DNA of 11,590 bases from Oscillospiraceae bacterium (GTDB lineage: Bacteria; Bacillota_A; Clostridia; Oscillospirales; Oscillospiraceae). The stretch spans positions 1,724 to 13,313 of the forward strand of contig CADBKB010000041.1 in NCBI GenBank assembly GCA_902795095.1. The letters are read 5' to 3'. Within the stretch, counting starts at the first letter, position 1, and each line of letters opens with the position of its first letter. Positions 6,996 to 11,590 of the stretch are shown here, piece after piece. The translations under genes and the position numbers were made by a program. The notes beneath the pieces were generated by a model. The model was not told the origin of the DNA. It searched no databases and saw only the letters and a list, made by a program, of their open reading frames with translations.

Positions 6996-9290
6996 ATGAG
7001 CAACAAGACACTGACCGGACTGGACGTCAAGATCCAGGAGATGGCCGGCCGAATCCGCGAGCTGCGCGAAATCACCGGCTTCACCACCGCCGAAATGGCC
7101 GAACGCACCGGCATCACTGAGGAGGAATATGTCCGCTGTGAGGCCGGCGTCAGCGACCTGCACTTCGCTTTTCTGTATCGCTGCGCGCTGGCCTTCGGCG
7201 TCGACGTCACCGATCTGATCGAGGGTCACAGCCCGAAACTGCGCTCCTATACCGTCACCCGCAACGGCCTCGGCCAGAAGATCGAGCAGGCCCACGAGAT
7301 GGTCTACTATAACCTGGCCGCCGACTTCCAGAACCGTATCGCCGATCCCCTGCTGGTGGTCAATAAGTATTCCGACCGCGCCTTCCACTCCGACATCGAG
7401 CTCACCACCCACTACGGCCAGGAGTGCGACCTCATCGTCAAGGGCTCCATGAAGGTCCAGGTGGGCGAGCACACGGAGCTGCTGCACGAGGGCGACTGCA
7501 TTTATTACGACAGCTCCATTCCCCACGGCATGGTGGCCGCCGGCGGCGAGGACTGCATCTTCTACGCCATCGTGCTGCGTCCCCAGGACGCCCTGTCCGA
7601 CACATCCCCCGTGGGCGAAACCGTACTTCCCAAGGCGGAGACCGACAAGGACGAGGTGGAGCGCGTCTACAAGAACTTCATCATCCCCACGGAGGACGAA
7701 AACGGCCTGTGCACCGGCATCGCCTTCAAGAACGAGGAAAAGTTCAACTTTGCCTTCGACGTGGTGGACGCCATTGCCCGCCGCAGTCCCGAGAAGCTGG
7801 CCATGATCCATGTGGCCAACGACAAGACCGAGCATCGCTTCACCTTCAAGGATATGAAGGACGCTTCCAGCCAGGCGGCCAACTACTTCACCTCCCTGGG
7901 TATCAAGCGCGGCGACCGGGTCATGCTGATCCTCAAGCGGCATTACCAGTACTGGTTCGCCCTGCTGGGCCTGCACAAGCTCGGCGCCATCGCCATTCCC
8001 GCCACCTATCAGCTCAAGCAGCATGACCTGAGCTACCGCTTCCAGGCCGCCGGCGTCAGCGCAATTCTTTGCACCTCTGACGGCGACGTGGCCCACGAGG
8101 TGGAGCTGGCCGAGGCCGAGACCGGACTGAAGCTCACGAAGATCATCGTGGGACAGCCGCGGGAAGGCTGGCATGATTTCAACGAGGAATACGGCCTGTT
8201 CTCCCGCCGCTTCCGTCGCCGCGAAAACGCGCCGTGCGGCTCCGAGCCCATGCTCATGTACTTCACCTCCGGCACCTCGGGTTATCCGAAGATCGCCGTG
8301 CACAACTACAAGTATCCGCTGGGCCACTTCATCACCGCCAGGTACTGGCAGCGCGTCACGCCGGACGGCCTGCATCTGACCATTTCCGATACCGGCTGGG
8401 CCAAGTCCGCCTGGGGCAAGATCTACGGCCAGTGGCTGTGCGAGACGGCCCTGTTCGTCTACGATTTCGACCGCTTCCACGCCGAGGACATCATGCCGAT
8501 GTTCGCCAAGTACCAGATCACCACCTTCTGCGCTCCGCCCACCATGTACCGCATGTTCATCAAGCAGGATCTGAGCCAGTACGACTTCAGCTCCGTTCGC
8601 AACGCGGCCATCGCCGGCGAGGCCATGAACCCCGAGGTCTACCGCCAGTTTGAGAAGGCCACGGGCCTGCGGATCATGGAGGGCTTCGGCCAGACCGAGT
8701 CCACCGTCATCATTGCCAATCTGGCCGGCGATACCCACAAGATTGGCTCCATGGGCAAGGCCGTCCCTCTGTACGACGTGCATCTGCTCACTCCGGAGGG
8801 CAAGGACGTGGCCCCCGGCGGCACCGGCGAGATCTGCATCAATATCAGCGGCGGCATCCCCTGCGGCCTGGCTGTGGAATACTACCGCTCTCCGGAGGTC
8901 ACCGCCCAGACCTGGCGCGACGGCTTCTACCACACCGGCGACCTGGCCTGGCGGGATGAGGACGGCTTCTTCTGGTACGTGGGCCGTGCCGACGACGTCA
9001 TCAAATCCTCCGGCTACCGCATCGGGCCCTTCGAGATCGAATCCACCCTCATGGAGCTTCCTTATGTGCTCGAGTGCGGCGTCTCCCCCGCCCCGGACGA
9101 GGTCCGCGGTCAGGTGGTCAAGGCCAGCATCGTGCTGGTACCGGGCGTCGAGGGCACCGAAGCCCTTAAGAAGGAGATCCAGACCTACGTCAAGACCCAC
9201 ACCGCGCCTTATAAATACCCGCGCATCGTGGAATTCAAGGATTCTCTGCCCAAGACCACCAGCGGCAAGATCATCCGCAGCAAGCTGTGA
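6996..9290 (+). CDS. XRE-HTH / cupin / acyl-CoA synthetase triple fusion (paralogue 2)
   Basis: A 764-aa paralogue of the preceding synthetase. The start at 6996 has GGAGG (6982-6986) 9 nt upstream and lies just after the T-box terminator. Domain order is the same: HTH in about residues 17-77 (TAEMAERTGI), cupin at about 110-195 (HYGQECD, SSIPHGM), a linker a few residues longer than in paralogue 1, and an ACSM-like acyl-CoA synthetase to the end. Visible motifs are YFTSGTSGYPK (422-432), GFGQTEST (563-570), HTGDLAWRDEDG and catalytic Lys758 in SGKI. It should activate a carboxylic acid to its CoA thioester. The Val-type T-box and the VOR genes downstream favour isobutyrate (inference). Its stop codon overlaps a possible GTG start of the next gene, so it heads a polycistronic unit. 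The two copies differ most in the HTH, cupin and linker, and in the segments around SSGTTG and after GFGQTE, which fits different effectors and substrates. Confidence 0.9.
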   Translation: MSNKTLTGLDVKIQEMAGRIRELREITGFTTAEMAERTGITEEEYVRCEAGVSDLHFAFLYRCALAFGVDVTDLIEGHSPKLRSYTVTRNGLGQKIEQAHEMVYYNLAADFQNRIADPLLVVNKYSDRAFHSDIELTTHYGQECDLIVKGSMKVQVGEHTELLHEGDCIYYDSSIPHGMVAAGGEDCIFYAIVLRPQDALSDTSPVGETVLPKAETDKDEVERVYKNFIIPTEDENGLCTGIAFKNEEKFNFAFDVVDAIARRSPEKLAMIHVANDKTEHRFTFKDMKDASSQAANYFTSLGIKRGDRVMLILKRHYQYWFALLGLHKLGAIAIPATYQLKQHDLSYRFQAAGVSAILCTSDGDVAHEVELAEAETGLKLTKIIVGQPREGWHDFNEEYGLFSRRFRRRENAPCGSEPMLMYFTSGTSGYPKIAVHNYKYPLGHFITARYWQRVTPDGLHLTISDTGWAKSAWGKIYGQWLCETALFVYDFDRFHAEDIMPMFAKYQITTFCAPPTMYRMFIKQDLSQYDFSSVRNAAIAGEAMNPEVYRQFEKATGLRIMEGFGQTESTVIIANLAGDTHKIGSMGKAVPLYDVHLLTPEGKDVAPGGTGEICINISGGIPCGLAVEYYRSPEVTAQTWRDGFYHTGDLAWRDEDGFFWYVGRADDVIKSSGYRIGPFEIESTLMELPYVLECGVSPAPDEVRGQVVKASIVLVPGVEGTEALKKEIQTYVKTHTAPYKYPRIVEFKDSLPKTTSGKIIRSKL
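7836..7928 (+). repeat. 93-nt near-identical segment shared with 5195-5287
   Basis: Second copy of the near-identical segment at the start of the acyl-CoA synthetase domain. One base in 93 differs, which suggests recent duplication or gene conversion between the paralogues. Confidence 0.85.
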
Positions 9291-9295
9291 ATGCC

Positions 9296-9997
9296 ATGAC
9301 CAACAAACGACTCACCCTCTTTGCCGGCCATTACGGCAGCGGCAAGACGAATATCGCCCTGAATTACGCGCGGTATCTTAAACGGAGCCACGAAAACGTG
9401 GTCATCGCGGATCTGGACATCGTCAATCCATACTTCCGCACCAAGGACTCCGAGGCGGCGCTCAAGGCCGAGGGCATCGGGCTCATCGTGTCGGAATTTG
9501 CCAATTCCAACCTGGACGTGCCCGCCATGCCGAAGGAGATCTACGCCCTGGTGGACGACCGGACGCAGCTCGGCGTGCTGGACATCGGCGGCGACGACCG
9601 GGGCGCCCTGGCGCTGGGCCGCTATACCCCCGCCATTGTGGAGGAAAACAACTTTGAAATGCTCCTGGTGGTGAACATGTACCGGCCCCTGACCCGCACC
9701 GCGGACGATACCATCGAGGTCCTGCGCGAGATCGAAGAGGCCTGCCGCCTCCCCTTCACCGCCATCGTGAACAATTCCAATCTTGGCCCCCAGACCACGG
9801 CGGAGACGGTGCTCCGTTCCCTCCCCTACGCCGATGAGATTTCTCAAAAAACCGGCTTGCCGGTCAAGATGACCTGTGTCAATCAAACCCTATGTAAAAG
9901 CCTGGAGGGCCGGGTGGCGAACCTCTTCCCCCTGAAGCTCCAGAAACTATATTACCAAATCAATTCGGAGGTGCCCTATGGCGAAACTGACGTTTAA
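9296..9997 (+). CDS. P-loop ATPase (MinD/ParA/CobQ-like) associated with the 2-oxoacid oxidoreductase operon
   Basis: A 233-aa protein from the ATG at 9296. A GTG at 9287 overlaps the upstream stop as GTGA and would add three residues; neither start has a clear SD, so translation is probably coupled. Walker A is GHYGSGKTN (11-19). DLDIVNPYFRT (39-49) resembles the switch region of deviant-Walker ATPases such as MinD, NifH and Mrp, and LDIGGDDRGA looks like the Walker B/switch II part. No membrane segment or Cys cluster is seen. Proteins of this kind occur next to VOR/KOR-type genes in Clostridia (from memory), but I know of no demonstrated function. A part in assembly, cluster delivery or activation of the oxidoreductase is a guess from context. 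The 3' end overlaps the ferredoxin gene by 20 nt. Confidence 0.85.
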   Translation: MTNKRLTLFAGHYGSGKTNIALNYARYLKRSHENVVIADLDIVNPYFRTKDSEAALKAEGIGLIVSEFANSNLDVPAMPKEIYALVDDRTQLGVLDIGGDDRGALALGRYTPAIVEENNFEMLLVVNMYRPLTRTADDTIEVLREIEEACRLPFTAIVNNSNLGPQTTAETVLRSLPYADEISQKTGLPVKMTCVNQTLCKSLEGRVANLFPLKLQKLYYQINSEVPYGETDV

Positions 9998-10184
9998 GGA
10001 AGAGCTGTGCAAGGGCTGCGGCCTGTGCGTGGACGCCTGTCCGCGCAACCTTCTGGCCCTGTCCAAGACCCGGCTCAATCAGAAGGGACATGCGCCCGTG
10101 GAGCTCACGGATCCCGCCGCATGCATCGGCTGCGCCTTCTGCGCGACCATGTGCCCGGACTGTGTCATCACGGTCGAGCGCTGA
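9978..10184 (+). CDS. 2x[4Fe-4S] ferredoxin-type subunit of 2-oxoacid:ferredoxin oxidoreductase
   Basis: A 68-aa protein with two full CxxCxxCxxxCP motifs (Cys11, 14, 17, 21 and Cys49, 52, 55, 59), the bacterial dicluster ferredoxin pattern of VOR/KOR delta subunits. GGAGG (9967-9971) lies 6 nt before the ATG. It should carry electrons between the TPP catalytic site and free ferredoxin. It begins inside the ATPase gene and is followed after 15 nt by the alpha subunit. The spacing between the two motifs (about 27 residues) and the lack of other domains fit the small separate delta subunit of four-subunit enzymes. Confidence 0.92.
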   Translation: MAKLTFKEELCKGCGLCVDACPRNLLALSKTRLNQKGHAPVELTDPAACIGCAFCATMCPDCVITVER

Positions 10185-10199
10185 GAAAGGAGCATACGA

Positions 10200-11267
10200 A
10201 TGCAGGAAAAAGTACTCATGAAGGGCAATGAAGCCATTGCCGAGGCCGCGATCCTGGCGGGCTGCCGCCACTATTTCGGCTATCCCATCACTCCGCAGAC
10301 CGAGGTCGCGGCCTACATGTCCAAGAAGATGCCCAAGATCGGCGGCACCTTCCTGCAGGCCGAGAGTGAGATCGCGGCCATCAACATGGTCTACGGCGTT
10401 TCCGCCACGGGCAAGCGCGTGATGACCTCCTCCTCCAGCCCCGGAATCGCGCTGAAGTGCGAGGGCATCTCCTATCTGGCGGGCTCCGACCTGCCGGCGC
10501 TGATCCTGAACGTCCAGCGCGGCGGCCCCGGCCTGGGCGGCATCCAGCCGTCGCAGTCCGACTACTTCCTGGCCACCCGCGGCCCCGGCCACGGCGACTT
10601 CCATGTCATCGTCCTGGCTCCCGCCAGCGTGCAGGAAATGGCGGACCTCACCCTCAAGGCCTTCGAGCTGGGCGAGAAGTACCGCATGCCCGTCATGCTC
10701 CTGGCTGACGGCACCATGGGCCAGATGATGGAGCCCGTGGCCCTGCCCGAGCCAACCGAGATCGACCCCACGCCGAAGCCCTGGGCCGCCACCGGCACCA
10801 ACTGTGAGCGCGAGCACAACATTGTCAACTCCCTGTACCTGTCCCCGGACGAGCTGGAGCGCACAAATATCGAGCGCTTCGAGCGCTATGCCGCCATCGA
10901 GCGCTACGAGCCCATGTGGGAGGAGTTCATGATGGATGACGCCGAAGTCTGCGTCGTATCCACCGGCATCACCGCGCGCGTTTCCCGCAACGCCATCGTC
11001 GAGGCGCGTAAGCAGGGCATCAAGGTCGGCATGCTCCGGCCCATCACCCTGTGGCCCTTCCCGAAGAAGGCCCTGCAGGCCGCGGCCGAGAAGGTCAAGG
11101 CCTTCGTATCCGTGGAGCTGAACATGGGTCAGATGAAGGAAGACATCGAGCTGGCCATCCGCTGCGCCAAGCCCGTCAGCCTGTGCTACCGTGTCGGCGG
11201 CATGATCCAGACCCCGGATGAGGTGCTGGAAGCCATCAAGAAAGCGAACGAAGGAGGTCAGGAATAA
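10200..11267 (+). CDS. vorB: 2-oxoacid:ferredoxin oxidoreductase alpha subunit, VorB-type (3-methyl-2-oxobutanoate)
   Basis: A 355-aa protein with AAAGGAG (10186-10192) 7 nt before the start. The length and the motifs [10 protein letters not shown] (8-17), GYPITPQTE (27-35), LQAESE (52-57, with the Glu expected to contact the TPP aminopyrimidine) and NVQRGGPG are those of the alpha (pyrimidine-binding plus domain II) subunit of VOR/KOR enzymes. The enzyme interconverts a 2-oxoacid plus CoA with acyl-CoA, CO2 and reduced ferredoxin. Family resemblance points to branched-chain 2-oxoacids, but 2-oxoglutarate enzymes are close relatives, so sequence alone does not settle the substrate. The Val T-box upstream and the paired acyl-CoA synthetase support a branched-chain substrate and a biosynthetic, carboxylating direction. 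The stop overlaps the next start by one base (TAATG). Confidence 0.88.
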   Translation: MQEKVLMKGNEAIAEAAILAGCRHYFGYPITPQTEVAAYMSKKMPKIGGTFLQAESEIAAINMVYGVSATGKRVMTSSSSPGIALKCEGISYLAGSDLPALILNVQRGGPGLGGIQPSQSDYFLATRGPGHGDFHVIVLAPASVQEMADLTLKAFELGEKYRMPVMLLADGTMGQMMEPVALPEPTEIDPTPKPWAATGTNCEREHNIVNSLYLSPDELERTNIERFERYAAIERYEPMWEEFMMDDAEVCVVSTGITARVSRNAIVEARKQGIKVGMLRPITLWPFPKKALQAAAEKVKAFVSVELNMGQMKEDIELAIRCAKPVSLCYRVGGMIQTPDEVLEAIKKANEGGQE

Positions 11268-11590
11268 TGGTCGTCTTTGAAAAACCCAAGGCGTTAACGG
11301 ACGCCGTGTTCCATTACTGCCCCGGCTGTACCCACGGCATCGTCCACCGTCTGGTGGCTGAGTGCATCGACGAGCTGGGCATCGAGGGCAAGACCATCGG
11401 CGTGGCCCCCGTCGGCTGCTCCGTGCTGGCATACAACTATTTCGCCTGTGATATGATCGAGGCCGCCCACGGCAGAGCCCCCGCTGTCGCCACCGGCGTC
11501 AAGCGCAGCCTGCCCGACCATGTAGTCTTCACCTATCAGGGCGACGGCGACCTGGCCTCCATCGGCATGTGCGAGACCGTCCACGCCGCT
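11267..11590 (+). CDS. 2-oxoacid:ferredoxin oxidoreductase beta (TPP-binding) subunit, 3' partial
   Basis: The first 108 residues are visible; the gene runs off the window. AAGGAGG (11251-11257) sits 9 nt before the ATG, which overlaps the vorB stop. HYCPGCTHG (16-24) and [12 protein letters not shown] match the beta subunit of VOR/KOR enzymes. GDGDLASIG (92-100) is the start of the TPP/Mg2+-binding GDG motif, and the closing Asn lies in the missing part or is replaced. It forms the catalytic site with the alpha subunit. A gamma subunit gene is expected just downstream, since no gamma-domain protein is present in the window. Confidence 0.9.
   Translation, partial: MVVFEKPKALTDAVFHYCPGCTHGIVHRLVAECIDELGIEGKTIGVAPVGCSVLAYNYFACDMIEAAHGRAPAVATGVKRSLPDHVVFTYQGDGDLASIGMCETVHAA

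Noticed and set aside
9960..11432. 490-codon minus-strand open frame opposite the VOR genes
   Set aside because: It crosses several real genes and their junctions, has low-complexity composition and no family motif, and is a shadow of GC-rich coding sequence.
10200..11590. Purely catabolic VOR for amino acid fermentation
   Set aside because: Not excluded biochemically, but induction by amino acid starvation through a Val T-box and pairing with an acid-activating enzyme argue against it as the main role.
1..11590. CRISPR arrays, tRNA or rRNA genes, insertion sequences, integrase or attachment sites
   Set aside because: No regularly spaced repeats, transposase-like proteins or RNA gene signatures other than the T-boxes were seen.

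Overview
The window is GC-rich and every supported gene lies on the + strand. Two complete transcription-attenuation T-box leaders, strong Shine-Dalgarno sites and the gene families present point to a bacterium of the Firmicutes, most likely an anaerobic gut-type Clostridium relative (Oscillospiraceae-like). That placement is an inference from gene style and not from a marker gene.

Layout. (1) Positions 2-3934 hold two closely spaced genes. The first is a LeuA-like protein, cut at its 5' end by the window edge, that keeps the 2-isopropylmalate synthase regulatory domain but has lost the metal-binding and catalytic motifs. The second is an 838-aa fusion of a sugar-isomerase-type TIM barrel with a fatty-acyl-CoA synthetase. 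(2) Positions 3935-4381 hold a promoter and a T-box leader whose specifier reads AUC (Ile). It precedes a 755-aa XRE-HTH / cupin / acyl-CoA synthetase triple fusion. (3) Positions 6650-6995 hold a second promoter and T-box leader whose specifier reads GUC (Val). It precedes a 764-aa paralogue of the same triple fusion. With no gap, this runs into a P-loop ATPase, a 2x[4Fe-4S] ferredoxin, and the alpha and (window-truncated) TPP-binding beta subunits of a 2-oxoacid:ferredoxin oxidoreductase of VOR type.

How the genes may work together. T-boxes switch genes on when the cognate tRNA is uncharged. Acyl-CoA synthetases and a VOR placed under Ile and Val T-boxes would therefore be made when branched-chain amino acids are short. 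The most economical reading is a scavenging route. Branched-chain carboxylic acids (2-methylbutyrate, isobutyrate, perhaps isovalerate) are activated to CoA thioesters. VOR run backwards with reduced ferredoxin then carboxylates them to 2-oxoacids, which are transaminated to Ile, Val and Leu. The chemistry is known from rumen anaerobes and methanogens. The T-box wiring, the HTH-cupin-synthetase fusions, the isomerase-synthetase fusion and the degenerate LeuA homologue next door are the unusual parts. Substrates and direction are inferred and not shown by sequence.
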